A stretch of 45,346 nucleotides of DNA, from positions 1-45,346 of the forward strand of contig DATMBJ010000196.1 in NCBI GenBank assembly GCA_035559315.1, read 5' to 3'. Of the stretch, positions 23,806 to 32,277 are shown one piece after another. The position numbers and the translations under genes are program-made. Position 1 is the stretch's first letter; every line of letters begins with the position of its first letter. Source of the stretch: DATLZM01 sp035559315. Its GTDB lineage: Bacteria; Actinomycetota; UBA4738; HRBIN12. The notes under the pieces were generated by a model. The model was not told the DNA's origin, ran no database searches, and saw nothing but the letters and a program-made list of their open reading frames with translations.

Positions 23806-25290
23806 TCAGGCCTGGAGGAGCGAGACCAGCGTCGCCGCGTCCGGCGCCTCCTCCAGGAGCCGTTCGACGTGCCGCCGGGTCCCCCGCAGCGGCTCCCGCA
23901 TCGGGACCCGCTGGAGGGCCTCGGCGCCCGTGTCGAAGATCAGGGAGTCCCAGGAGGCGGCGGCGATCGCGTCGGGGAACCGCGCGATGCACCGGCCCCG
24001 GAAGTAGGCCCGGGTGTCCTCGGGGGGGTGCATCACGGCGTGCTCGATCTCGTCGTCGGAGACGAGGCGCTCCACCTTGCCGCCGGCCGCCAGGCGGTGG
24101 TACAGCCCCCGGTCCTGCCGGACGTCGTGGTACTGGAGATCGATCAGGCGGAGCTTGGGGTCGGTCCAGGACAGCCCGTCCCGCTCGCGGTAGCCCTCCA
24201 GGAGGCGGTACTTGGCGACCCAGTCGAGCTCCCGGTGGAGCGAGAGCGGGTCCTCCTCGAGCGCCGCGAGGACCGCCTCCCACCGGCGGACGAGGTCCAG
24301 GTTCTCGGCGGTCGCCTCCTCCTGCTCCACGTACTTCCGGGCCCGCTCCAGGTACTCCCATTGGATCTGGACCGGGGACAGGCGCCGCCCGTCGGCCAGG
24401 GCGATCGGGACCGAGCAGGTGAGGTCCCGGGAGACCTCGTGCAGCGCCGCCACCGGGTTCGCGAGCGTGAGGTCGGGGAGGAACTCGTCCTCGATCATCT
24501 TGAGCACGAGCGCCGTGGTCCCGACCTTCAGGTAGATCTGGACCTCGGAGAGGTTCGCGTCGCCCACGATCACGTGGAGCCGGCGGTACTTGTCGGGGTC
24601 GGCGTGTGGCTCGTCCCGCGTGTTGATGATCGGCCGCTTCAGCGTTGTCTCGAGCCCCACCTCGGTCTCGAAGAAGTCCGCCCGCTGCGAGAGCTGGTAG
24701 ACGACCTTCCCCCGCTCGTCCCACGGGGCCTCGGCCCCGAGCTTCCCGGCCCCCGTGAACACCTGCCGGGAGACGAGGAACGGGGTGAGGTCCCGGACGA
24801 TGCTGGCGAACGGCGTCCGGCGGTCCACGAGGTAGTTCTCGTGGGTCCCGTAGGAGTTCCCCTTGCCGTCCGAGTTGTTCTTGTAGATCGCGATCCGCTG
24901 CCCGGGCGGGAGGATCCGCTCCAGCTCGCGGAGGGACCGCTCCAGGACCCGCTCGCCGGCCTTGTCGTGGACCACGAGCTCCCGGGGCGTCGCGCACTCC
25001 GGGGTGGAGTACTCGGGGTGCGCGTGGTCCACGTAGTAGCGGGCCCCGTTGGGGAGGATCACGTTGGCGAGGCCCAGGTCCTCCTCGGCCGGCTCCCGGA
25101 CCTGGACCGGCTCGAACCCGCGGGCGTCGCGCAGCGGCGACTCCTGCTCGTAGTCCCAGCGGATCCGGCGGAGGGCGCCGGCGTAGGTGCTGATCAGGAG
25201 CGAGGACGACAGGACCGGGTTGAAGTCGGGGGCTCCCGGCGCCGAGATCCCGTACTCGGTCTCGGTCCCGATGACCTTGGGGATGGCCAT
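23806..25290 (-). CDS. dop: Depupylase/Pup deamidase Dop
   Basis: The product has 494 residues. It starts MAIPKVIGTETEYGIS. It is told apart from PafA by the Dop-loop region (about 38-60, with RRIRWDYEQESPLRDARG) and by YYVDHAHPEYSTPE, whose Asp88 is the catalytic Asp. Other blocks are YKNNSDGKGNSYGTHENYLV and INTRDEPHAD. Dop removes Pup from tagged proteins, and deamidates Pup-Gln where needed. Since Pup here ends in Glu, depupylation should be its main role. It starts at ATG 25290, 9 bp after arc. Confidence 0.95.
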   Translation of the reverse strand: MAIPKVIGTETEYGISAPGAPDFNPVLSSSLLISTYAGALRRIRWDYEQESPLRDARGFEPVQVREPAEEDLGLANVILPNGARYYVDHAHPEYSTPECATPRELVVHDKAGERVLERSLRELERILPPGQRIAIYKNNSDGKGNSYGTHENYLVDRRTPFASIVRDLTPFLVSRQVFTGAGKLGAEAPWDERGKVVYQLSQRADFFETEVGLETTLKRPIINTRDEPHADPDKYRRLHVIVGDANLSEVQIYLKVGTTALVLKMIEDEFLPDLTLANPVAALHEVSRDLTCSVPIALADGRRLSPVQIQWEYLERARKYVEQEEATAENLDLVRRWEAVLAALEEDPLSLHRELDWVAKYRLLEGYRERDGLSWTDPKLRLIDLQYHDVRQDRGLYHRLAAGGKVERLVSDDEIEHAVMHPPEDTRAYFRGRCIARFPDAIAAASWDSLIFDTGAEALQRVPMREPLRGTRRHVERLLEEAPDAATLVSLLQA

Positions 25291-25299
25291 GGGGAGACC

Positions 25300-27057
25300 T
25301 TACAGGTACTGGCCGGCGTTGATCCGCTCGACCTGGCGGCCCTCGCCCCCGCCCTCGCCGAGCAGGGTCCGGACGTAGACGATCCGCTCGCCCTTCTTCC
25401 CCGAGATCCGGGCCCAGTCGTCGGGGTTCGTGGTGTTCGGGAGGTCCTCGTTCTCCTTGAACTCCTCCCGGATCGCCCGCAGCAGGTCGTCGGTCTTGAT
25501 CCCCTTCTCGCCGGTGGAGAGGAACCGCTTGATCGCGTCCTTCTTCGCCCGGCGGACGATGTTCTCGATCATCGCCCCCGAGTTGAAGTCCTTGAAGTAG
25601 AGGATCTCCTTGTCCCCCGAGGCGTAGGTCACCTCGAGGAACCGGTTCTCCTCGGAGCTCGCGTACATCCGCTCGATCGTGCGGTCGATCATCCGCTCCA
25701 CCGCCGCCCGCACGTCGCCGCCCGCCCGACGGATCTCGTCGGGGTGGATCGGCACGGAGGGCTTGAGGTACTTGGACATGATGTCCCGGGCCTGCGAGGC
25801 GTCGGGCCGCTCGATCTTGATCTTCACGTCGAGCCGGCCGGGGCGGAGGATCGCCGGGTCGATCAGGTCCTCCCGGTTCGAGGCCCCGATCACGATGACG
25901 TTCTTCAGGGTCTCGACCCCGTCCAGCTCGGAGAGCAGCTGGGGGACGATCGTGTTCTCCACGTCGGAGGAGATCCCGCTCCCCCGGGTCCGGAAGATCG
26001 AGTCCATCTCGTCGAAGAACACGATCACCGGGAGGCCCTCCTTCGAGCGCTCCTTCGCGCGCTGGAAGATCTCCCGGATCTGCCGCTCGGTCTCCCCGAC
26101 GTACTTGTTCAGGAGCTCGGGCCCCTTCACGTTCAGGAAGTAGCTCCGGGCGTCCTCGCGGCCGGTCCGCTCCCGCACCTTGTCGGCCAGGGACTTGGCC
26201 ACGGCCTTCGCGATCAGGGTCTTCCCGCATCCCGGCGGCCCGTAGAGCAGCACGCCCTTGGGCGCCTCCAGCTCGTGCTCCTGGAACAGCTCGGCGTAGA
26301 GGAACGGGAGCTCCACGGCGTCCCGGATGGCCTCGATCTGGGCCTGGAGGCCTCCGATGTCGTCGTAGGTGACGTCGGGGATCTCCTCGAGGACGAGCTC
26401 CTCGACCTCCTCCCGCGGCAGGCGCTCCAGGCACACCCCCGAGCGGGCGTCGTACAGGAGCGGGTCCCCGACCCGGATCGGCTCGTCGCGGAGCCCGGCG
26501 GCGAGGGTGGCCACCATCTCCTCGTCTGCCCGCCCCAGGACGATCACCCGGTCCTCGCCCAGCCGCTCCTTCACCTTCACGACCTCGCCCTGCCGGTCGG
26601 GGTCGAGGACCTCGACCACGTTGAGGGCCTCGTTCAGGATCACCTCCGCCCCCCGCCGGAGCGAGCCCGGGTCGATCTCGGGGGCCACGTTCACCCGCAT
26701 CTTCCGGCCGGCGGTGAAGACGTCGGCCGTCCCGTCCTCGTTCGCGCCGAGGAACACCCCGAACGAGGCCGGCGGGCGCGAGAGCTTGTCCACCTCCTCG
26801 CGGAGGGCCTCGATCTTGTCCCGCTCGGCGCGGAGGGCGTTCGCGAGCTTCTCGTTCTGGGCCAGGGCCCGGGACAGGTCGGCCCGGGTCTCGGCGAGCT
26901 TCTCCTCGAGGACCTTGACCTGGCGGGGCTGGCTCGTGAGCCGTCGCCGGAGCAGGGCGACCTCGTCCTCGAGGAAGCGGATCTGGGTCTGGAGCTCGTG
27001 GATCTGCTTCTCGTAGCGCTCGTCGCGCTCCGGGAGAGCGTCCGGCACCTGCGTCAC
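25300..27057 (-). CDS. arc: Proteasome-associated AAA+ ATPase ARC/Mpa
   Basis: The product has 585 residues. An N-terminal coiled coil (about 12-95) that binds Pup is followed by tandem OB domains (about 98-225) and an AAA domain with Walker A GPPGCGKT (273-280), Walker B IVFFDEMDS (345-353) and GASNREDLIDPAILRPGR (391-408). The protein ends in GQYL, the C-terminal docking motif for the proteasome alpha ring. It unfolds pupylated substrates and feeds them to PrcBA. The GTG at 27057 was chosen as the longest start after the TATACT box; GTG 27048 is an alternative. Confidence 0.95.
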   Translation of the reverse strand: MTQVPDALPERDERYEKQIHELQTQIRFLEDEVALLRRRLTSQPRQVKVLEEKLAETRADLSRALAQNEKLANALRAERDKIEALREEVDKLSRPPASFGVFLGANEDGTADVFTAGRKMRVNVAPEIDPGSLRRGAEVILNEALNVVEVLDPDRQGEVVKVKERLGEDRVIVLGRADEEMVATLAAGLRDEPIRVGDPLLYDARSGVCLERLPREEVEELVLEEIPDVTYDDIGGLQAQIEAIRDAVELPFLYAELFQEHELEAPKGVLLYGPPGCGKTLIAKAVAKSLADKVRERTGREDARSYFLNVKGPELLNKYVGETERQIREIFQRAKERSKEGLPVIVFFDEMDSIFRTRGSGISSDVENTIVPQLLSELDGVETLKNVIVIGASNREDLIDPAILRPGRLDVKIKIERPDASQARDIMSKYLKPSVPIHPDEIRRAGGDVRAAVERMIDRTIERMYASSEENRFLEVTYASGDKEILYFKDFNSGAMIENIVRRAKKDAIKRFLSTGEKGIKTDDLLRAIREEFKENEDLPNTTNPDDWARISGKKGERIVYVRTLLGEGGGEGRQVERINAGQYL

Positions 27058-27078
27058 CTACCTTGCGTTCGAGGACCG

Positions 27079-27107
27079 AGTATATGCCACCGGCCGGGGG
27101 GTGCGAA
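27079..27107 (-). promoter_or_regulatory. Promoter of the arc-dop-pup-prcB-prcA operon
   Basis: On minus, TTCGCA (27107-27102) is separated by 17 bases from TATACT (27084-27079), with 4 and 5 matches to the vegetative consensus. The predicted start near 27072 leaves a leader of about 15 bases. Confidence 0.65.
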
Positions 27108-27171
27108 GACGTGCACCGCCGCCTTTCCCTCTCATACGACGCGGGGGGCCCGGCGGTTGCCCCGACCGCGG

Positions 27172-27954
27172 TCAGGGGAGCCGGCGGGCCACCGATAGGA
27201 ACCCGGTGTGGGCCACCATGCGGTGCTCGGGCCGCACGCTCCGCTCGGAGAGGTGCCAGGGTCGGACCAGCACCTCGAACGTGTCGAGGTGGAGGAACCC
27301 CTCTCGCCCCAGGGCCTCGGCGAGCCGCTGGAGCTGCCCGGTCGTCGGGAGGTAGCAGCACAGCACCGCTCCCGGCTCCAGGGCCCTCCGGAGCGCCGGC
27401 AGCACCTCCCACGGCTCGGGGAGGTCGAGCACGGCGCGGTCGTAGGCCTCCCCCGTCCCCGCCACCTCCCGGACGTCCCCGGCTCGGAGCTCGAGCCAGG
27501 CCGGGAGCTTCCCGAAGAACGCCTCGACGTTGGCCGCGGCCTTCTCCCGGAACTCCTCCCGCACCTCGTAGGAGACCACCCGGCCTTCGGGGCCGGCGGC
27601 GCGGCAGAGGGCGATCGTGAGCGCGCCGGAGCCGGTCCCGGCCTCCAAGACCCGGGCCCCCGGGTACACGTCGCCCTCCACCACGATCGCGCCGAGGTCC
27701 TTCGGGTAGACGACCTGGGCCCCGCGGGGCATCTTCAGCACGTAGTCCGCGAGGCGGGGGCGGAAGCAGCGGAAGGCCATCCCGCTCGGCGAGCGGACCT
27801 CCACCCCCTCGGGGCTCCCCAGGATCAGGTCGTGGGGCACCGTGCCCCCGTGGGTGTGGTACGCCTCGCCCGGGCGGAGCCGCTTCACGAGGTATCGGCG
27901 CCCCCGCTGGTCGATCAGGAGGACCCGCTCCCCGGGCTCGAAGGGGGCGCTCAC
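27172..27954 (-). CDS. trmI: tRNA (adenine(58)-N(1))-methyltransferase TrmI
   Basis: The product has 260 residues. The N-terminal beta domain (FEPGERVLLIDQRGRRYLVKRL) is followed by a Rossmann methyltransferase with the SAM motif ARVLEAGTGSGALT (about 100-113), SYEVREEFREKAAANV and the catalytic region RAVLDLPEPWEVL. TrmI methylates A58 in the T-loop of tRNA. The GTG start at 27954 overlaps the stop of the thiolase gene as GTGA, so the two are coupled. This enzyme commonly lies next to the ARC gene in actinobacteria. Confidence 0.92.
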   Translation of the reverse strand: MSAPFEPGERVLLIDQRGRRYLVKRLRPGEAYHTHGGTVPHDLILGSPEGVEVRSPSGMAFRCFRPRLADYVLKMPRGAQVVYPKDLGAIVVEGDVYPGARVLEAGTGSGALTIALCRAAGPEGRVVSYEVREEFREKAAANVEAFFGKLPAWLELRAGDVREVAGTGEAYDRAVLDLPEPWEVLPALRRALEPGAVLCCYLPTTGQLQRLAEALGREGFLHLDTFEVLVRPWHLSERSVRPEHRMVAHTGFLSVARRLP

Positions 27955-29192
27955 CGGGCGGCCCGCCCCGCGGCGTAGATCTCGGCCGGCAGGACCTCCT
28001 CGGACAGCTCCCGGGCCACCTCCTGGTCGGAGGGCATGGCCGGGGCCCCGCCGCGGGCGTCGCCCGCCCCGAGACGCTCCCCCAGGATCTGGGCCCGGGC
28101 CCGGCAGAACGCGCAGAACCGCGCCGTGGTGGGCTGCCCGCAGGCCTCGCAGGGGCGGAGCTCCGCGTCGTCCTCCGCCCGGAACAGGGCCGCGCCCCGC
28201 TCCAGGAAGCCCAGGAAGAACTGGGCCTTGGTGCCGGGCGAGGCCGCCTCCAGCCGGTTCATCGCCTCCTTGTAGCGGAGCTGGGTGTTCCCGGCCACGA
28301 GCGGGCACTCCTCGACCACGTAGTCGATCCCCCGCAGGAAGCTGTAGGCGGCGGTCTCCCGTTCGGAGAGCCGGTGGAGGGGCTTCACCTTCTTCACCAT
28401 CCCCTCCCGCGCCGGGAGCACCGGGGCCTGGCGGGCGATGTAGCCGGTCTGCCACCGGAGCACGTTCCCCAGGAGGGTGGCGGCCTCGTCGTCGAGGTTG
28501 TGGCCGGTGGCCACGACGTCGTAGCCGCGCTCCAGGGCCGCCCGGTTGAACACGTACCGCTTCGAGAGCCCGCAGACCGCGCAGGTCGAGCGGGACCCCC
28601 GCCGCCCGGCGGTGGGGACGTCGAACCCGTACTCGCGGGACAGGTCGACCTCGACGAGCTCGCCGCCCACGGCCTCCAGGGCCTCCCGCCGCTCCTCGGC
28701 GAACCGCCGGACCACCTCGGCCGAGCGCGCGGAGTAGTCGCCGATCCCGAGCCCCAGGTACAGGCCGCTCGCCCGGTAGCCCAGGTCCAGGAGGATGTCC
28801 CAGAGCGCGAGCGAGTCCTTCCCGCCCGAGACCGCGACAAGCACGCGGTCCTCCGGACCGAACATGTCGTAGGCATCGATGGCCCGCCGGACCTGCTCGC
28901 GGACGTGGTGGAGGAAGCAGTCCCGGCAGAACGCCGCGTTGTGCCGACGGACCTCGACCACCGCGGGCGCCCGGCACCGGCGGCAGCGCATCGGCCCGCT
29001 CCCGCCCGAGATCACCGGGCGGACCTCGAGCACGTCCTCCTCCTCCACCCGGTCCTCCCGGGTGAGGAGCTCCCGGTCCCGGATCACGAGGACCGTGTCG
29101 GGATCCAGCCCGAGCTCGGCGAGGACGTCGCGGACCTTGCGCCCCCCGCGGAGCTCGACCTCCCGGTCGGGGTTCCTGAGCTTCACCCTCAC
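27951..29192 (-). CDS. Fusion of a TtuB/ThiS-like sulfur carrier with a TtuA-type tRNA 2-thiolation enzyme
   Basis: The product has 413 residues. Residues 1-64 are a beta-grasp domain ending VRPVISGG, the usual C-terminus of a ThiS/MoaD/TtuB sulfur carrier. After SGP comes Met68 and a full TtuA: zinc ribbon Cys70, 73, 89, 92; PP-loop SGGKDS (122-127); Cys204, 207 and 296 as the likely iron-sulfur ligands; and a second zinc ribbon Cys348, 351, 360, 363. TtuA thiolates U54 of tRNA using a thiocarboxylate on the carrier. There is no stop between the parts, so Gly-Gly is internal. An ATG at 28991 with GGGAG 7 bases upstream could start a separate TtuA. The GTG at 29192 lies 7 bases after TAGCCT. 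Confidence 0.85.
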   Translation of the reverse strand: MRVKLRNPDREVELRGGRKVRDVLAELGLDPDTVLVIRDRELLTREDRVEEEDVLEVRPVISGGSGPMRCRRCRAPAVVEVRRHNAAFCRDCFLHHVREQVRRAIDAYDMFGPEDRVLVAVSGGKDSLALWDILLDLGYRASGLYLGLGIGDYSARSAEVVRRFAEERREALEAVGGELVEVDLSREYGFDVPTAGRRGSRSTCAVCGLSKRYVFNRAALERGYDVVATGHNLDDEAATLLGNVLRWQTGYIARQAPVLPAREGMVKKVKPLHRLSERETAAYSFLRGIDYVVEECPLVAGNTQLRYKEAMNRLEAASPGTKAQFFLGFLERGAALFRAEDDAELRPCEACGQPTTARFCAFCRARAQILGERLGAGDARGGAPAMPSDQEVARELSEEVLPAEIYAAGRAAR

Positions 29193-29199
29193 GGGAAGA

Positions 29200-29205
29200 A
29201 GGCTA
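29200..29205 (-). promoter_or_regulatory. -10 box of the TtuB-TtuA gene, leaderless arrangement
   Basis: The minus strand reads TAGCCT, 7 bases before GTG 29192, with no RBS between. Confidence 0.5.
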
Positions 29206-29270
29206 GCGCACCGGCGGCGTCGGGATGCCGGGACGGCCCGCGGGGCCGGGCCCACGGGGATCCCCCGGCC

Positions 29271-30416
29271 TCAGCCGACCGGGACCGGGAGTGGGTTCAC
29301 CCCGAGCCGGACGCGGAGCGTGGCGCGGCTCCCGTCGGCGTGAACCACGGCCACCTCGACCTGGTCGCCGGGCGCGCGGGAGCGGATCATCGCCCCCAGG
29401 GCGTCGGAGTCCTCCACCGGCCGGCCACCGAACCCGACGATCACGTCCCCCGGCCGGATCCCGGCCCGCTCCGCCGGGCCGCCCGGCGCGACGTCGACGA
29501 CCAGGGCCCCCGCGTCGACGGCGAGCCCGTACTGGAGCGCGAGCAGCGGCGTGACGGTCACCGTGCCGACCCCCAGGTACGGGACCGGCTGCTCGGGGTT
29601 GCGGATGGCCTCCTCGATCGTCGGGCGGGCGGCGTCGATCGCGATCGCGAACCCGATGTTCTCGGCGGCGCCGGCCTGGATGCCCGCGGTGTTGATCCCC
29701 ACCACCTCTCCGCGCATGTTCACGAGCGGGCCGCCCGAGTTCCCGGGGTTGATGGCCGCGTCGGTCTGGATCACGTCCCGGTAGGTCCGGACCTGGTCCG
29801 GGCCGCAGACCGCCGGATCGCACGCCGGATCCCGGGCCTCCACCACGCGGTTCAGGGCGGACACGATCCCCGCCGTCACGGTCGGGCCCCCCTCGAGGGC
29901 GAGGGCGTAGCCGATCGCGACGACCCGCTGACCGAGCTGGAGGTCCTCGGACGAGCCCAGGGGGACCGTGGGGAGGCCGGTGGCCTCCACCTTCAGCACG
30001 GCGAGGTCGGCCGAAGCGTCCCCGCCCACGACCCGGGCCTCGAACGTGCGCGGCGGATCCTCGGACGTCGTCACCCGGATCCGGCTCGCCCCCTCGACGA
30101 CGTGCCAGTTCGTGACGATGAACCCGTCGGGGGACACGATGAAGCCGGTCCCGACGCCGCGGGAGTCCCCTCCGGCGCCGAGGTCGGGCCGCAGCTGGTC
30201 GGTGGTGACGTTCACCACGGCCGGGAGCACGGCCCGCACGACCCGCACCACCGGGCCGCCGCCCCCGCCCCCGGTCCCCACGCGTACCCCCGCGGGCGAG
30301 GAGGGCGGAGATGGCTCGGAGGGGGACGCGGAGCCTCCGCCCCGGGCCGTGCAGGCGGCCAGGGCGAGCCCCAGGGCCAGCGCCCCCACCGCCCACCGCC
30401 GCTCGCCGCGCGTCAT
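29271..30416 (-). CDS. HtrA/DegP-type serine protease, lipoprotein
   Basis: The product has 381 residues. It has a lipoprotein signal with lipobox LAAC (Cys22), a disordered Gly/Ser/Pro linker to about 55, a trypsin-like domain and a PDZ domain (about 285-375). The catalytic triad is His104 (VTNWHVVEG), an Asp in DASADLAVL (134-142) and Ser226 (NPGNSGGPL). It should be anchored outside the membrane and act in quality control of exported proteins. ATG 30416 was preferred to GTG 30422 because the -10 box TACGCT ends only 2 bases before the latter. Confidence 0.9.
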   Translation of the reverse strand: MTRGERRWAVGALALGLALAACTARGGGSASPSEPSPPSSPAGVRVGTGGGGGGPVVRVVRAVLPAVVNVTTDQLRPDLGAGGDSRGVGTGFIVSPDGFIVTNWHVVEGASRIRVTTSEDPPRTFEARVVGGDASADLAVLKVEATGLPTVPLGSSEDLQLGQRVVAIGYALALEGGPTVTAGIVSALNRVVEARDPACDPAVCGPDQVRTYRDVIQTDAAINPGNSGGPLVNMRGEVVGINTAGIQAGAAENIGFAIAIDAARPTIEEAIRNPEQPVPYLGVGTVTVTPLLALQYGLAVDAGALVVDVAPGGPAERAGIRPGDVIVGFGGRPVEDSDALGAMIRSRAPGDQVEVAVVHADGSRATLRVRLGVNPLPVPVG

Positions 30417-30424
30417 CGCCACAC

Positions 30425-30488
30425 AGCGTATCCGCCGCCGGCCCGACCGCGGTTCGGCTCGCCCTCGGAGCTCCGGCCGTGGCAGACT
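30425..30488. promoter_or_regulatory. Divergent -10 boxes for the HtrA gene and the AOC-like gene
   Basis: TACGCT is read on minus at 30430-30425, 8 bases before ATG 30416. CAGACT is read on plus at 30483-30488, 29 bases before ATG 30518, whose RBS is GGAAGGGGGAAG. Confidence 0.4.
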
Positions 30489-30517
30489 GGCGCGTCCCGC
30501 GACGGAAGGGGGAAGCG

Positions 30518-30970
30518 ATGCGGAGGAAGGTGGCCCTGGCGGCGACGACGGCCGCGGCAGTGGGGCTCCTCGCCTGGGCGGGCGGCGCCCGGGCCCAGGC
30601 GCCGATGACGATCACCGTGATCGAACACCCGACGACCGACCGGGTGATCGACGTGGGGCGGGAGGGCGACTCCCCCGGCGACCTGCTCACGTTCCGCAAC
30701 CGCGTGTACGACGAGGCCGACGAGGTCCCCGTGGGGAGGGACCAGGGGTACTGCGTCCGGATCTACCCGCACCGCGGCACGTGGGAGTGCACCTGGACCA
30801 CGTTCCTCGCCGACGGGCAGATCACGGTGCACGGCCCGTTCTTCGACACGGCGGACACGATCCTCGCGATCACCGGGGGGACCGGCGCGTACACCGCGGC
30901 CCGCGGCGAGATGGAGATCCAGGCCCTGCCCGACGGGAACTACCGGTTCGTGTTCCACCTCGTCCCGTAG
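30518..30970 (+). CDS. Secreted allene-oxide-cyclase-like barrel protein
   Basis: The product has 150 residues. The signal peptide ends ARA before QAP (about residue 27). The mature part has the pattern of the AOC/dirigent-like barrel of bacteria: GDLLTFRNRVYDEAD, GYCVRIYPHRGTWECTWTTF, DGQITVHGPFFD and AITGGTGAYTAARGEMEI. One Cys pair (in GYCVR and WECTW) could form a disulfide. Bacterial members mostly have no known activity, so enzyme function should not be assumed. It starts at ATG 30518 with a strong RBS and is divergent from the HtrA gene. Confidence 0.8.
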   Translation: MRRKVALAATTAAAVGLLAWAGGARAQAPMTITVIEHPTTDRVIDVGREGDSPGDLLTFRNRVYDEADEVPVGRDQGYCVRIYPHRGTWECTWTTFLADGQITVHGPFFDTADTILAITGGTGAYTAARGEMEIQALPDGNYRFVFHLVP

Positions 30971-30974
30971 CAGG

Positions 30975-30989
30975 CGCGGGAGGCCCGCG
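30975..30989. terminator. Hairpin between the convergent AOC-like and GcvT-like genes
   Basis: CGCGGG and CCCGCG form a perfect 6-bp stem with a 3-base loop, 4 bp after the AOC-like stop and 6 bp from the other stop. There is no T run. Confidence 0.4.
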
Positions 30990-30995
30990 GCTCCG

Positions 30996-32174
30996 TCAGG
31001 ACGTCGGGATCCGCTTCTCGGGGTCCACGAAGGGGAGGGGGGCCGTGCGCCCCTCGAGCACCGCTCCGCCGGTCGTCTCCACCCGGAGGGGCGTGCCGGG
31101 GGCCGCCAGCTCGATCGGCACCCAGACGTAGCCGATGCTCCTCCCCAGGCGGGGCGACCACGCGGCCGCCGTCACGTGGCCCACCCGACGGCCGTCGTGG
31201 GAGGCGGGCCAGAACTCGACGGGGTCCTCGGGGAGCGGGTCGGGCCCGAGGTCGATCCCTACGAGCTTCCGCCGGACCCCCTCGCGGCGGATCCGCTCCA
31301 GCGCCGCGCGGCCGATGTAGTCCGAGGGCTTCCCCTCCTCCACCATCCGCTCCAGGCCGGTGATCTCGAACGGGTTGTTCTCGATCGTCATGTCGGACCC
31401 GTAGTTGAAGATCCCCGCCTCGATCCGGCGGATCTCCGACGGCGCGATCGGCCGGATCCGGTACGGCTCGCCGGCCTCCAGGATCCGCTCCCAGAGGTCG
31501 TCGCCGCGGGCCGGGTCCATGAGGTAGATCTCGTAGCCCACCTCGCCGGTCCAGCCGGTCCGGGAGACCACCACCGGGATGTCCCCCAGGGACGCCTCCC
31601 GGCAGTGGTAGTAGCGGAGCGACAGGATCTCCTCGCCGAAGAGGTCCCGCATGAGGTCCTTGGAGCGGGGCCCCTGGACCTGGACCGGGTAGACGGGGGG
31701 CTCGGTGATCCGGACGTCCATCCCCGCGTGCACCGCCACCCCCCTGGCCCAGAGCCCGGCGTCGGAATCGGCGAGCGCGAGCCAGTACCGGTCCTCGGCC
31801 AGGCGGAGCAGCACGGGGTCGTTCACGATCCCGCCGTCGGGGGCGGTGAGGACGACGTACCGGCCCTGCCCCACGGCGCACCGGTCCAGGTCGCGGGGCG
31901 TGAGCGCGTTCGTGAACCGGTGCGCGTCGGGCCCCGAGATCTCGACGATCCGCTCGCAGCCCACGTCCCAGAGCGTCACGTGCTCGACGAGGTGGCGGTA
32001 CTCGTCGACGGGGTCGACGTCGTCGTACCGGTCCGGGATGTAGGTGTGGTTGTAGATCCCGAACCCCGTGCATCCGTGCCTGATCGCGGCGTCGGTGAAC
32101 GGCGTCTTCCGGTACCAGGGCCCCATGGTGAGCGTCGCCCACCACCGGGAGCCGCCCTTGCCCACCTGTTCCAT
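30996..32174 (-). CDS. GcvT-family (folate-binding) demethylase, second paralogue
   Basis: The product has 392 residues and belongs to the aminomethyltransferase/DmdA-like family: VTLWDVGCERIVEISGPDAHRF near 80, GIVNDPVLLRL near 130, VQGPRSKDLM near 185, SRTGWTGEVGYEIYL near 215 and RRIEAGIFNYGSDM near 255. Such proteins move a methyl or methylene group to tetrahydrofolate. It is clearly a paralogue of the gene at 32278-33432 and both end PFVDPxKRIP. I chose ATG 32174 with GGAAGGAG upstream; an earlier ATG at 32237 has no RBS and lies in a palindrome. The substrate is unknown. Confidence 0.85.
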   Translation of the reverse strand: MEQVGKGGSRWWATLTMGPWYRKTPFTDAAIRHGCTGFGIYNHTYIPDRYDDVDPVDEYRHLVEHVTLWDVGCERIVEISGPDAHRFTNALTPRDLDRCAVGQGRYVVLTAPDGGIVNDPVLLRLAEDRYWLALADSDAGLWARGVAVHAGMDVRITEPPVYPVQVQGPRSKDLMRDLFGEEILSLRYYHCREASLGDIPVVVSRTGWTGEVGYEIYLMDPARGDDLWERILEAGEPYRIRPIAPSEIRRIEAGIFNYGSDMTIENNPFEITGLERMVEEGKPSDYIGRAALERIRREGVRRKLVGIDLGPDPLPEDPVEFWPASHDGRRVGHVTAAAWSPRLGRSIGYVWVPIELAAPGTPLRVETTGGAVLEGRTAPLPFVDPEKRIPTS

Positions 32175-32228
32175 CCTCGCTCCTTCCCGGGCGCCTCCCC
32201 CGCGCCTCGGACCGCCGCGCGGACCTCC

Positions 32229-32244
32229 TTGAATCATCGTTCAA
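32229..32244. promoter_or_regulatory. Palindromic operator candidate, copy 1
   Basis: TTGAATCATCGTTCAA is an inverted repeat. Its minus-strand form TTGAACGATGATTCAA matches copy 2 (34704-34719) at 13 of 16 positions. It lies between the two GcvT-like genes in otherwise GC-rich DNA. Confidence 0.55.
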
Positions 32245-32277
32245 CCCCGCCCCGCGCCGCAAGCGCGGACGGGCGCC

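Noticed and set aside
23410..27198. A 1262-codon open frame on plus across the proteasome genes
   Set aside because: It is antisense to prcB, pup, dop and arc, with no family resemblance and biased composition.
30996..32237. Start of the second GcvT-like gene at ATG 32237
   Set aside because: That ATG has no RBS and lies within the palindrome. The following 20 residues are Gly/Arg/Pro filler; ATG 32174 has GGAAGGAG and matches the paralogue better.
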